Part shown: one piece after another, positions 26,310 through 34,368 of the stretch
How positions within the stretch are numbered: position 1 is the first letter of the stretch
Layout: the number at the start of each line of letters is the position of its first letter
Origin: FEN-1191 sp963805965
Lineage (GTDB): Bacteria > Pseudomonadota > Gammaproteobacteria > Steroidobacterales > Steroidobacteraceae
Assembly (NCBI GenBank): GCA_963805965.1
Contig: CAWDVQ010000010.1
Coordinates: 682,001 to 746,000 of the forward strand
Direction: 5' to 3'
Length of the DNA stretch: 64,000 bases
Notes under the pieces: generated by a model
Seen by the model: the letters and a program-made list of their open reading frames with translations, nothing else
Told to the model about the DNA's origin: nothing
The model's database searches: none
Translations under genes and position numbers: made by a program

Positions 26310-27041
26310 ATGCAACCCAGCCATTTCGAGCGATTGCAGGACTATCTGCAGCACCTGCCTGAGATCCACGCCCCGGGGGAACTGGCCGCGGCCACCAGCG
26401 TCGTATCCGCGGCGTTCGGACTTCCCACCGTGATGGTGGGGGCGCTTCTGGTTCGGGGCGACAAGGTCGGCGGCCGATTTTATTTCGGCAACTGGTCGGA
26501 AGAATGGACCAGCGTTTATCTTGAGAAGGTATTCGCCGAAGATCCCCTGGTGCACGAGGCGCGCCGCCGCCTGTCCCCGTTCACCTGGAGTGAGCTGTGG
26601 GCCGAAGGAGATCTGCCGCAGGCGGTGCGCGATGTCATCGCGTTGGGCCGACAACGCGGTTGGGAGGAGGGCTTCGCAGTGCCCATCCACGGGCCCGGCG
26701 GCTATCTGGGACTGGTGTCATTTGCCGGAGGACCGGCAGCGCTCAGCGCCGCCGATCGCGCGCTGTTGCTGGCGCTGGCGCACGCGGCGCACCAGCGCGG
26801 CAAGGCGCTTTACGGCGCCAAGCTCGACGCCGCCATCAATCTCACGCGACGAGAGCTACAGACTATGCGCTGGGTGTCGCGCGGCAAGACTGACGCGCAG
26901 ATCGGGGCAATCCTCAAGCTCTCGGCAACCACCGCGCACTATTATGTCGAGCAGGCCAAGCGCAAGCTTGGAGTGCGCTCGCGCTCACAGGCGGTCAGCG
27001 AACTGGCACTGCGCGAACTGCTGCTGCGCGCAGACCTGTAG
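26310..27041 (+). CDS. LuxR-family regulator with autoinducer-binding domain (LuxR solo)
   Basis: The 243-residue protein has an N-terminal autoinducer-binding-type domain and a C-terminal LuxR helix-turn-helix (LTRRELQTMRWVSRGKTDAQIG...ATTAHYYVEQAKRKLGVRSRSQAV). Positions that contact acyl-homoserine lactones in LuxR/TraR appear kept: Trp and Tyr in WTSVYLEKVF, Asp-Pro in EDPLVHEA, Trp in FTWSELW, and Gly in WEEGFAVPIHG. The ATG at 26310 is chosen because the frame from 26271 adds a basic leader unlike the family. No luxI synthase lies in the window, so it is an apparent solo, possibly sensing external signals. Confidence 0.88.
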   Translation: MQPSHFERLQDYLQHLPEIHAPGELAAATSVVSAAFGLPTVMVGALLVRGDKVGGRFYFGNWSEEWTSVYLEKVFAEDPLVHEARRRLSPFTWSELWAEGDLPQAVRDVIALGRQRGWEEGFAVPIHGPGGYLGLVSFAGGPAALSAADRALLLALAHAAHQRGKALYGAKLDAAINLTRRELQTMRWVSRGKTDAQIGAILKLSATTAHYYVEQAKRKLGVRSRSQAVSELALRELLLRADL

Positions 27042-27102
27042 CCGGCCTGGCCGCCGCTGCCGCCGTGGCAAGCGGGACCTATCCGGGTGCGCCCAAAGCA
27101 GC

Positions 27103-27121
27103 CCCTCCGAACGGAGGGTTT
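27103..27121 (+). terminator. Short intrinsic-terminator-like hairpin after the LuxR gene
   Basis: CCCTCC pairs with GGAGGG around a GAAC loop, followed by TTT and, after three C, another TTT. It lies 62 bases after the luxR stop. The T-run is short. Confidence 0.4.
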
Positions 27122-27272
27122 CCCTTTCCACGCCCGTGTGAGGAAATCGCGGCGCGGGTGAACACAAGGGTTGCCTGAAAGCGCCACCCGTACTACCGTC
27201 TACAGCAGCAGCCGGCAGGTTGCATCGCTTGGGGTTACTACACTGCCCACATTTAGAGGCGGGTTCGTGGCG

Positions 27273-27662
27273 ATGATGAAATTCTTCTCCTGGTTCAAAC
27301 GCCGGCGCAAGGTGAATGAGATGCAGCGCGCCGGAACGCGCGCTGGCGCGATTACGCATATCCATGTCACCAATCCGTGGCATGCCGTCGGGATAAGTAC
27401 CGGCGTCTCCTGCTGCCGGGCATCGGTGTTGTTGCGGCAGACGCGCTTTCTGTCGCATCAGGCGCCGCCGTTGCCGCTCGAGGGCTGCACGCTTCCCAAG
27501 TCCTGCAAGTGCAAATACCGGCATTTCAGCGACCGGCGCAGCGGTCCCCGGCGAGCGACGGAAAGTGAGCTGTTTCAGAATGCGCTGTCACGCCACACCG
27601 CCGCCGCGTGGACTCAGGAGCGCCGCGCGCAGCGCGGCCGGCGCGCCACCGACGGGCATTGA
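27273..27662 (+). CDS. Conserved-looking Cys-rich protein of unknown function
   Basis: The product from ATG 27273 (129 residues; GTG at 27267 is an alternative) starts MMKFFSWFKRRRK, then has paired cysteines in GVSCCRASVLLRQTRFLSHQAPPLPL and a C-x-C-x-Y motif followed by DRRSGPRR. Short proteins with a Cys pair, RFLS..APPLPL and CKCKYRH-DRR-GPRR are familiar to me from gammaproteobacteria, but no function is known to me. The four cysteines could bind a metal. The C-terminus is basic. A hairpin terminator precedes it, so it has its own promoter. Confidence 0.65.
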   Translation: MMKFFSWFKRRRKVNEMQRAGTRAGAITHIHVTNPWHAVGISTGVSCCRASVLLRQTRFLSHQAPPLPLEGCTLPKSCKCKYRHFSDRRSGPRRATESELFQNALSRHTAAAWTQERRAQRGRRATDGH

Positions 27663-28275
27663 CCCGGACAAAGTCCGCCGCAGCTGGCCACGCGTGATCG
27701 CCTGGTCAGCAGCTCAACACTGTTTGTTTTAGTACACAGTCGGCCTGTGCAGATGCATCGCGGGCTGTGGCGGCGCGGCCGCGTCTTTGTTTGCTAGCGG
27801 TAACATCATATTGCATGGGCTTGTTGCATCCCATTCGACAACTGCACCAGTTAGGCGGTCGTCGATCGAGGCTCGACCCAAAAGGGTGCCCGATTGGGCA
27901 GGTTTTCACGCCGGTTGCATACCACCTCGCGTGAAGTGAGCCAAATATTATCAATCTCTCGATGTTAAGAAGACGTTAAGAAATTGGATCGATTCAAGCG
28001 ATTAGCGCCTCAGTGGCACCGCCCCCGGGCCTCACGGGCCTGTTCCTCGAGTTCAGTTCATCGCCGCTGGCACACAGCGTGCACTCCTCGTCCCGGCACA
28101 GTTTGACAATCGCCACTGTTGTTTCCTGACGACAGTGATTGCCGATAAGGCGGATTGTTGACGGCCGTCCGTTGCTTGCCTGCGGCGGACGGCCAGGGAC
28201 GACGGCGTTGCCGGTTGGGCAATGTCGAGCTGGGCAATGAATTGACACAACAACTGGCAATAGGGAGGCGCACGA
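27663..28275. other. 613-bp gene-free region before the nitrogen operon
   Basis: No convincing gene is seen. Short frames here lack ribosome sites and family marks. GC content dips around 27940-28000, which fits a promoter region. The stretch holds a sigma-54-like site (28068-28083) and, in the leader, a hairpin with perfect 9-bp arms (28163-28171 with 28186-28194). I saw no clear tandem NtrC sites. Confidence 0.6.
28068..28083 (+). promoter_or_regulatory. Candidate sigma-54 (RpoN) promoter for the porin-glnA-amtB-glnK operon
   Basis: TGGCACACAGCGTGCA matches the TGGCACG-N4-TTGCA consensus at all but two positions, with GG and GC at the required 12-base register. It would start a transcript near 28095 with a leader of about 180 bases. 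Genes downstream are classic RpoN/NtrC targets. The distance from start codon is long, so confidence is moderate. Confidence 0.4.
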
Positions 28276-29439
28276 ATGCGCATTTATCGGTCAAGAGTCG
28301 GAATCATTGCGACATCCATGTTGGCACTTGCAGGTCGCTCGGTGATCGCGGACGAGGCGCCGGCTCCGACAAGCGCCGCCCCGGCGCCTGCCGCTGCGCC
28401 GGCGAAGCCGGCCGTGCCCAGTATCTCGGACATTCTGGATGCCTCCGGAATAACCCTTACCGGGTACGTGGACGGCAGCTTCGCCTACGAGCGTGACGAC
28501 ACCACGAAGCAGGACTACAGCACGTTCGCGCTGCAACAGGCCTCGTTCACCCTCGCCAAGCAGCCGACGTCGGGCTTCGGCGCATTGGTGCAGGTGATCG
28601 CCGGGGAGAATCCCTATGCGGCCACCGGGATTGGCAGCATTCCCCCGGGACAGGGCGCGACCACCACCGGGTTCTATCTGCTGCAAGCCTTCGCACAATA
28701 CGTAACCGGACCGCTCACGCTGCAGGCGGGCAAGTTCAACACTCTGGCCGGTGCCGAAACCGCACAGGTGACCACCAACACCAACACCACCAGATCAATC
28801 CTGTTCGCCTTTGAGCCGGTCACGCATACCGGTGTGCGCGCCACTTATGCCGCCAACGATCAGGTGAGCCTGATCCTCGGCGTCAACAACGGCTGGACCA
28901 ACAGCCAGGACAGTGCCGACGCCTCCGGCAAGACCGTCGAAGCCGGTGTGAGCTTCACGCCGTCCAAGGCGCTGGCCTGGACACTGCAAGGCTATTACGG
29001 CCGCGACATCAACAACTACGGAGTCCAGGGCAACATCGGCCTGATCGACACGGTGCTGACCTGGAATGCCACCTCGGCGCTGAGCCTGGTCGGCAGCGTG
29101 GACTATGGGACGGTGCAAAGCACCTCACTGTCGCCGTCGGCCAGCTGGTGGGGCGTCGCTGCATACGTCAACTATGCGATCAACGATTCATGGCGCGCAT
29201 CGCTGCGCGGCGAGTACTTCGACGACCGGGACGGTTATCTGACCAGGAATTTCGACCCGACGACATTTGCCGGCGCCGACCAGAAGTTGAAGGAAATCAC
29301 GCTGACCCTCGGCTACGACCCGACCAAGAACTTCGAGTTCCGGCTGGAGGGTCGCTACGACGATCCGGACACCATCGACGGCGTGCAAGCCGTACCGAAG
29401 ACCTACCAGGGCTGGTTCGAGGCGATCTACAAGTTCTGA
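28276..29439 (+). CDS. Outer-membrane beta-barrel porin (BBP2/OmpL-like)
   Basis: The 387-residue protein has a signal peptide (to about residue 25), an Ala/Pro-rich linker (about 26-50), and a barrel of alternating strands such as TLTGYVDGSFAYE, LQAGKFNTLAGAE and SWRASLRGEYFDDRDG. It ends in Phe (YKF) after an EFRLEGRYDDPD strand, the usual barrel-insertion signal. The overall look matches the OmpL-like putative porin family (former DUF1597), whose members often accompany ammonium-assimilation genes. It may admit small nitrogenous solutes. That role is inferred from position before glnA and amtB. Confidence 0.82.
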   Translation: MRIYRSRVGIIATSMLALAGRSVIADEAPAPTSAAPAPAAAPAKPAVPSISDILDASGITLTGYVDGSFAYERDDTTKQDYSTFALQQASFTLAKQPTSGFGALVQVIAGENPYAATGIGSIPPGQGATTTGFYLLQAFAQYVTGPLTLQAGKFNTLAGAETAQVTTNTNTTRSILFAFEPVTHTGVRATYAANDQVSLILGVNNGWTNSQDSADASGKTVEAGVSFTPSKALAWTLQGYYGRDINNYGVQGNIGLIDTVLTWNATSALSLVGSVDYGTVQSTSLSPSASWWGVAAYVNYAINDSWRASLRGEYFDDRDGYLTRNFDPTTFAGADQKLKEITLTLGYDPTKNFEFRLEGRYDDPDTIDGVQAVPKTYQGWFEAIYKF

Positions 29440-29469
29440 TCCCGCGCTGCTGAGCCGTTAAAGAAAAAA

Positions 29470-29497
29470 ACCGGGGGCAGGCTTGGCTGTCCCCGGT
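29470..29497. terminator. Hairpin between porin and glnA, T-run on the minus strand
   Basis: ACCGGGG-G-CAG pairs with CTG-T-CCCCGGT around a 6-base loop. The plus strand has no T-run after it, but an A-rich run (AAAGAAAAAAA) precedes it. As an intrinsic terminator it would therefore act on antisense transcription. On the mRNA it may be a processing or stability element just before the glnA ribosome site. Confidence 0.5.
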
Positions 29498-29511
29498 GTA
29501 CCGGAGGCGAC

Positions 29512-30921
29512 ATGAGTTCAAGCGATGTAGTGAAGATGATCAAGGAGAAGGAGGTGAGGTGGGCGGATCTGCGCTTCACCGACACGCGCGGCAAGGAGCA
29601 GCACGTGAGCATTCCGGCGCGCTACGTGACGGAGGAGTTTTTTGTTGAGGGCAAGATGTTCGACGGCTCCTCGATCGCCGGATGGAAGGGGATCAACGAG
29701 TCGGACATGATTTTGCTGCCCGATGCGAGCACGGCGGTGATGGATCCGTTTTTCGAGGAGGCGACGGTCAACATCCGCTGCGATGTGATCGAGCCGGCCA
29801 CGATGCAGGGCTATGAGCGCGATCCGCGCTCGCTGGGCAAGCGAGCGGAGGCGTATTTGAAGTCCACGGGGATTGCCGACTCGGCGCTGTTTGGACCGGA
29901 GAATGAGTTTTTCATCTTCGATGCGGTGCGCTGGGGACAGGACCTGAGGAGCGCGTTCTACGAGGTGGACTCGGTGCAGGGGTCGTGGAACTCGGACACG
30001 GTGTACGAGGCGGGCAACAAGGGGCATCGGCCGGGGATCAAGGGCGGGTATTTTCCGGTGCCCCCGGTGGATGCGTTTCATGACATACGAGCTGCGATGT
30101 GCAAGGCGTGCGAGGAGATGGGGCTGGTGGTGGAGGTGCATCACCACGAGGTGGCCACCGGCGGGCAGAGCGAGATCGGTATCGGGGCCAACACTCTGGT
30201 GAAGAAGGCCGATGAGGTGCAGATCTTAAAGTACGCGCTGTTGAACGTGGGGGCGAACTACGGCAAGAGCGTGACCTTCATGCCAAAGCCGCTGGTGGGG
30301 GACAACGGCAGCGGCATGCACGTGCACCAGTCGCTGTCCAAGGATGGCAAGAACGTGTTTGCCGGGGACAAGTATGCGGGATTGTCCGAGAGCTGCCTGT
30401 ACTACATCGGCGGGATCATCAAGCACGCCAAGGCGATCAATGCCCTGACCAATGCCACCACCAACAGCTACAAGCGCCTGGTGCCGGGCTTTGAAGCCCC
30501 GGTGATGCTGGCGTACTCGGCCCGAAACCGCTCAGCCTCGATTCGCGTGCCGTGGGTGTCCTCCCCCAAGGCGCGGCGCATTGAGGTGAGATTTCCCGAC
30601 TCCACGGCCAATCCGTACTTTGCCTTCGCCGCGATGCTCATGGCGGGGCTGGATGGGATACAGAACAAGATCCACCCGGGGGAGCCTGCGGACAAGGACC
30701 TGTATGACCTGGAGCCCGAGGAGGCCAAGCACATCCCCACGGTGTGCCACTCGCTGGACATGGCGCTCGAGCACCTGGATCACGACCGGGATTTCCTCAA
30801 GCGCGGCGGGGTGTTCACCGACGATGTGATCGATGCCTACATCGGCCTGAAGATGCAGGAAGTCACGCGCCTGCGCATGACCACCCATCCGGTCGAATTC
30901 GACATGTACTACAGCGTCTGA
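29512..30921 (+). CDS. glnA: Glutamine synthetase, type I
   Basis: GlnA joins ammonia to glutamate with ATP. The 469 residues match the GSI-beta length. Recognisable parts are DGSSIAGWKGINESDM (N-terminal latch region), GPENEFFIFD (metal site), NSDTVYEAGNKGHRPGIKGGYFPVPP, the HHHEVATGGQSEIG metal/ATP site, KPLVGDNGSGMHVHQSL, NRSASIRVPW, and the adenylylation loop DLYDLEPEEAK with Y398, equivalent to E. coli Y397. It is therefore probably controlled by adenylylation as well as by PII. GGAGG precedes the ATG by a few bases. It is followed by the ammonium transporter, so uptake and fixation are co-expressed. Confidence 0.97.
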   Translation: MSSSDVVKMIKEKEVRWADLRFTDTRGKEQHVSIPARYVTEEFFVEGKMFDGSSIAGWKGINESDMILLPDASTAVMDPFFEEATVNIRCDVIEPATMQGYERDPRSLGKRAEAYLKSTGIADSALFGPENEFFIFDAVRWGQDLRSAFYEVDSVQGSWNSDTVYEAGNKGHRPGIKGGYFPVPPVDAFHDIRAAMCKACEEMGLVVEVHHHEVATGGQSEIGIGANTLVKKADEVQILKYALLNVGANYGKSVTFMPKPLVGDNGSGMHVHQSLSKDGKNVFAGDKYAGLSESCLYYIGGIIKHAKAINALTNATTNSYKRLVPGFEAPVMLAYSARNRSASIRVPWVSSPKARRIEVRFPDSTANPYFAFAAMLMAGLDGIQNKIHPGEPADKDLYDLEPEEAKHIPTVCHSLDMALEHLDHDRDFLKRGGVFTDDVIDAYIGLKMQEVTRLRMTTHPVEFDMYYSV

Positions 30922-30974
30922 AGTTACAGCGTGAAGCCTTAAGACATTTTCAAAAGAAAAGGGAGTTGCAAGTC

Positions 30975-32441
30975 ATGCGCATTGATTTGAAGTTACGCAA
31001 ATTCAAATGGTCAGGAGCCCGCCCGCTCGCCGCAGCGCTCGCGGTGCTGCTGCTGGGGGTGGCGGTGAGCTCGGCGAGCCTGCCGGTGGTGGCCGATGAG
31101 GCAACCCCGGCCGCCGCTACCGCCGCCGCCGCGGCGCCCGCCGCTGCCGCCAGTGGCGATGCGGCCGCCCCTGCCGCTGCCGCCCCCGCGGCGGCGGCCC
31201 CGACCGAGCCCTACCTGGCCAAGTTCACCGACATCAACTCCGGCGACACCGCCTGGATGCTCACCTCCACCGCCCTGGTGCTGATGATGACCATCCCGGG
31301 ACTGGCGCTGTTCTACGCCGGCATGGTGCGCAAGAAGAACATCCTGGCCACCTTGATGCAAAGCTTTGCCATCACCTGTCTGGTGACCATCCTGTGGTGG
31401 GTGATCGGCTATTCGATCGCCTTCACCCCGGGCAGCACCCCGTACCTGGGCGGCTTCAGCCGCGCCTTCTTCAACGGGGTGGTGTACATGCACGATGATA
31501 TGAAGGTGTCGGTCTCGCACCTGGGGGTCACCATCCCCGAGACCGTGTATGCGATGTTCCAGGCCACCTTCGCCATCATTACCCCGGCTCTGATCTGCGG
31601 CTCGTTTGCCGAGCGCATGAAGTTCTCGGCCATGATGTGGTTCATGGGGATATGGCTGCTGGTGGTGTACTGCCCGGTGGCGCACTGGATGTGGGAGCCC
31701 TCGGGCTGGTTTGCCGCCACCCAACTGGACTTCGCCGGCGGCACGGTGGTGCACATCAATGCCGGTATTGCAGGTCTTGCCACCGCCCTGATGCTCGGCA
31801 AGCGCCAGGGGCTGGGCAAGGAGTCGATGGCCCCCTATAACCTTACCCTCACGGTGATCGGGGCATCGCTGCTGTGGGTGGGCTGGTTTGGCTTTAACGC
31901 CGGCTCCGCGGTGGCCTCGGACGGGCGGGCGGGCATGGCCTTTGCCGCCACCCACATCGCCACCGCGGCGGCCGCTCTGGCCTGGATGTTCACCGAGTGG
32001 CTGGTGAAGGGTAAGCCCAGTGTGCTGGGCATCTGCTCAGGGGCGGTCGCGGGGCTGGTGGCCATCACCCCGGCCTCGGGCTTTGTGGGCCCGGACTCCG
32101 CCGTGATCATCGGGGTGGCTGCCGGGGTGATCTGCTTTTTCTCCTCCACCACCGTCAAGCGCGCCTTTGGCTACGACGACTCGCTCGATGCCTTCGGGGT
32201 GCACTGCATCGGGGGTATCGTCGGGGCGCTGCTCACCGGGGCTCTGGTGAGCAAGGAGATCAGCGGCTCCACCGGCAGCGTACTGCTGCAGCTCAAGGGC
32301 GTGACCGCCACGCTGGTGTGGAGCTTCGTGATGAGCATCATCATCCTCAAGCTGATCGACCTGACGATCGGCATACGGGTGACTGCCGATGAGGAGCGCG
32401 AAGGCCTCGATATCTCGCAACACGGCGAAAGCATCGAATAA
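30975..32441 (+). CDS. amtB: Ammonium transporter AmtB
   Basis: AmtB conducts ammonium across the inner membrane as a trimer. From the ATG at 30975 (AGGGAG upstream) the protein has 488 residues: a signal peptide, an Ala/Pro-rich periplasmic stretch (about 40-78), then about 11 membrane helices. The conserved twin histidines are present in VVHINAGIAGL and DAFGVHCIGG, as are NILATLMQSF and GSFAERMKFSAMMWF. The C-terminal tail ADEEREGLDISQHGESIE matches the segment that binds GlnK. A frame extending to 30744 overlaps glnA and is not real. The 53-base gap to glnA has no terminator. Confidence 0.96.
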   Translation: MRIDLKLRKFKWSGARPLAAALAVLLLGVAVSSASLPVVADEATPAAATAAAAAPAAAASGDAAAPAAAAPAAAAPTEPYLAKFTDINSGDTAWMLTSTALVLMMTIPGLALFYAGMVRKKNILATLMQSFAITCLVTILWWVIGYSIAFTPGSTPYLGGFSRAFFNGVVYMHDDMKVSVSHLGVTIPETVYAMFQATFAIITPALICGSFAERMKFSAMMWFMGIWLLVVYCPVAHWMWEPSGWFAATQLDFAGGTVVHINAGIAGLATALMLGKRQGLGKESMAPYNLTLTVIGASLLWVGWFGFNAGSAVASDGRAGMAFAATHIATAAAALAWMFTEWLVKGKPSVLGICSGAVAGLVAITPASGFVGPDSAVIIGVAAGVICFFSSTTVKRAFGYDDSLDAFGVHCIGGIVGALLTGALVSKEISGSTGSVLLQLKGVTATLVWSFVMSIIILKLIDLTIGIRVTADEEREGLDISQHGESIE

Positions 32442-32461
32442 TCATCGGGAGACAGTCGGTC

Positions 32462-32800
32462 ATGAAACTGATAACTAGCATCATAAAACCATTCAAGCTG
32501 GATGAAGTGCGTGCGGCATTGGCGGAGTTGGGTGTCTCGGGAATGACCGTGACCGAAGTCAAGGGCTTCGGCCGCCAGCGTGGTCATACCGAACTCTACC
32601 GTGGGGCCGAATACACGGTGGATTTCGTTCCCAAGTCACGCATCGAAGTAGCGGTGCGCTCCGAGCTGGTCGATCGCGTGGTTGACGCGATCGTGGCGGC
32701 GGCGAAGACCGGCAAGGTCGGGGACGGCAAGATCTTCATCAGCGATGTGCAACGCGTGGTCCGCATCCGCACCGGGGAGACGGACGACGCCGCTCTGTAA
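32462..32800 (+). CDS. glnK: PII nitrogen regulatory protein (GlnK/GlnB type)
   Basis: This 112-residue PII protein senses ATP/ADP and 2-oxoglutarate and blocks AmtB when nitrogen is plentiful. It has the T-loop with uridylylation site Y51 in RGAEYTVDFVPKSRIE, the N-terminal MKLITSIIKPFKLDEVRAAL, and the B-loop TGKVGDGKIF. Location directly after amtB makes GlnK the better name than GlnB. It is probably the last gene of the operon, since a strong hairpin follows at 32829. Confidence 0.95.
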   Translation: MKLITSIIKPFKLDEVRAALAELGVSGMTVTEVKGFGRQRGHTELYRGAEYTVDFVPKSRIEVAVRSELVDRVVDAIVAAAKTGKVGDGKIFISDVQRVVRIRTGETDDAAL

Positions 32801-32828
32801 TAAATGGAGGCAGGCTCAAGGCCCATGT

Positions 32829-32862
32829 GGAAGTGCCGGTGCGCTCGCGCACCGGCACTTCC
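32829..32862 (+). terminator. 15-bp perfect hairpin after glnK
   Basis: GGAAGTGCCGGTGCG (32829-32843) pairs completely with CGCACCGGCACTTCC around a CTCG loop. There is no T-run, so it may be a strong stem that needs a partner factor, or an mRNA 3' stabiliser. It lies between convergent glnK and the DUF308 gene. Confidence 0.6.
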
Positions 32863-32925
32863 GCGACGGCCGGTCGCGGATGCTCCGCAACGCCGATCGG
32901 TGGCGCCGCGAATGGACCGGTGTCG

Positions 32926-33519
32926 TCAAGAGCGCGATTTAGGGTCGGCGGTGCGCGCCAGCAGCGCCATGGACATGATGGCCGAGCCGCCGAACACCAT
33001 GTTGATTCCCACCAGCAGGCCGATCGCCCAGGCTGCGGTGCCGGGCAGCCCCATAAATATCAGGGCGCCCAGGATCAGATCCAGCGCGCCGCTCACCAGC
33101 ATCCAGGCCCAGCGGCCGGTGAGTTCGCGTTTGTGTTCCAGCGCATAGAAGATCGACGCGACGCCTTCGACCACGAAAAACGCCGTCAAGATCACGGTCA
33201 GCGACAGCGCGCCGCTCAGCGGCCAGCGCAGCAGCACCAGGCCGGCTGCGATGGCGAGGATGGCCGAGACCAGCGACCAGAAAAATCCAGGCGCGTGCCG
33301 CATCCGGAATGTGGCTACCAAGCCGACAACTCCGCTGATGAGAAGCAGCCACCCGATAAGGATCTCAACCGCGACGGTGGCGATCAGCGGCAGCACGATG
33401 GCCGCCAGGCCCAGGAACAGCAAGACCAGGCCTTCGAAGAAAAATAGCTGCCAATGCGCGTGCAGTGAAGTCGACACCGCGGCCTGAACGCGATTGATCT
33501 GGGATTGACTGGTAGACAC
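32926..33519 (-). CDS. HdeD/DUF308-family membrane protein
   Basis: From GTG 33519, preceded by GGGAGG at good spacing, the product is 197 residues with six hydrophobic helices and repeated short motifs typical of HdeD-type proteins (FFEGLVLLFLGLAAIVLP, ILIGWLLLISGVVGL, WMLVSGALDLILGALIF). HdeD is linked to acid resistance in E. coli at high cell density, but its activity is unknown. Longer versions starting up to 34038 run through an intergenic region and a divergent gene and are rejected. It stands alone. Confidence 0.82.
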   Translation of the reverse strand: MSTSQSQINRVQAAVSTSLHAHWQLFFFEGLVLLFLGLAAIVLPLIATVAVEILIGWLLLISGVVGLVATFRMRHAPGFFWSLVSAILAIAAGLVLLRWPLSGALSLTVILTAFFVVEGVASIFYALEHKRELTGRWAWMLVSGALDLILGALIFMGLPGTAAWAIGLLVGINMVFGGSAIMSMALLARTADPKSRS

Positions 33520-33680
33520 GGCAAGCCTCCCGTCCCAAGTATTGCGGGAAAGGATAGGCTCGGCTGTCGGTGATGGCAAAGGCTGCCGCATGCGGGCAGC
33601 TGCATGGTAATTTGCCGGCGGCTGCCCGCCGGTCAATCCTAGCTGAGTAAACAGGTGCCGATCATTCGTTAAGGCAATGA

Positions 33681-33699
33681 CTTTATTTATAAAATAAAG
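33681..33699. promoter_or_regulatory. AT-rich inverted repeat at the promoter of the 33718 gene
   Basis: CTTTATTT and AAATAAAG flank ATA, directly before the AAAGGAAA ribosome site of the gene at 33718. The T-A-rich step may be the -10 box (TATAAA). The symmetry suggests an operator or a leader stem that could mask translation. Confidence 0.3.
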
Positions 33700-33717
33700 G
33701 CAAAGGAAACCATCAAT

Positions 33718-34323
33718 ATGGCCGAGGCAACCCGCGACGAGATTTCCCGGCTGGTGGGGTCGATTCGCGCCCTGGAGCGCCAGCTGGAACTGGAAATCGC
33801 CAAACGACGCGTCGAGCTCAACTACAAGCTGCACGACGGTATCGCCCACTTCGAACAGGCCGTGCTCGCACGACATCGCCTGCTTCGAGCCAGATTGTTG
33901 AGCTACGTGTTCGGCGCCCGGCCAGCCATGATCCTGAGCGCGCCTGCGATCTATGCGCTGATCATTCCGCTGCTGCTGCTCGACCTGTTCGTGGCGATCT
34001 ATCAGGCGGTGTGCTTTCCGGTATACGGCATCCCGCACGTGCGACGCCGCGACTACATCGCGTTCGACCGCGAGCAGCTGGCCTATCTCAACGTCATTGA
34101 AAAATTAAATTGCGCGTATTGTGCTTACGCGAACGGCGTGTTGGCGCATGTTCGTGAAGTGGCTTCGCGTACCGAGGAGTACTGGTGTCCGATCAAGCAC
34201 GCACGTCGCGTGCTTGGGGTGCACGCGCGTTATGGCAGCTTCGTGGACTACGGTGATGCCGATGCCTACCGGCACGATCTGGAGCGCCTTCGGGCGCAGG
34301 CGCGCTCCTCGGAACCGACATGA
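33718..34323 (+). CDS. Conserved-looking membrane protein with CxYCxYANG motif, function unknown
   Basis: The 201-residue protein starts with a charged helical region (about 1-60), then one strongly hydrophobic hairpin (about 75-102). A cytosolic-looking part follows with YVAIDR-type DYIAFDREQLAYLNVIEKLNCAYCAYANGVLAHVREVASRTEEYWCPIKHA compressed around three Cys. The CAYCAYANG and YWCPIKHA cysteines could bind a metal or cofactor. I remember similar uncharacterised proteins but no function. AAAGGAAA precedes the ATG. It is divergent from the DUF308 gene and convergent with the PEBP gene. Confidence 0.72.
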   Translation: MAEATRDEISRLVGSIRALERQLELEIAKRRVELNYKLHDGIAHFEQAVLARHRLLRARLLSYVFGARPAMILSAPAIYALIIPLLLLDLFVAIYQAVCFPVYGIPHVRRRDYIAFDREQLAYLNVIEKLNCAYCAYANGVLAHVREVASRTEEYWCPIKHARRVLGVHARYGSFVDYGDADAYRHDLERLRAQARSSEPT

Positions 34324-34368
34324 CCACAGAGCGTCGCGTCGTGCCTGGTGGGCCGCGTCCTTGGGACT

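Noticed and set aside
27042..27272. Riboswitch in the gap after the LuxR gene
   Set aside because: Only a short GC hairpin is visible. No known aptamer core could be matched by eye.
27706..27954. 82-codon reverse frame in the gene-free region
   Set aside because: No ribosome site, no motif, and composition typical of random sequence. I cannot support it as a gene.
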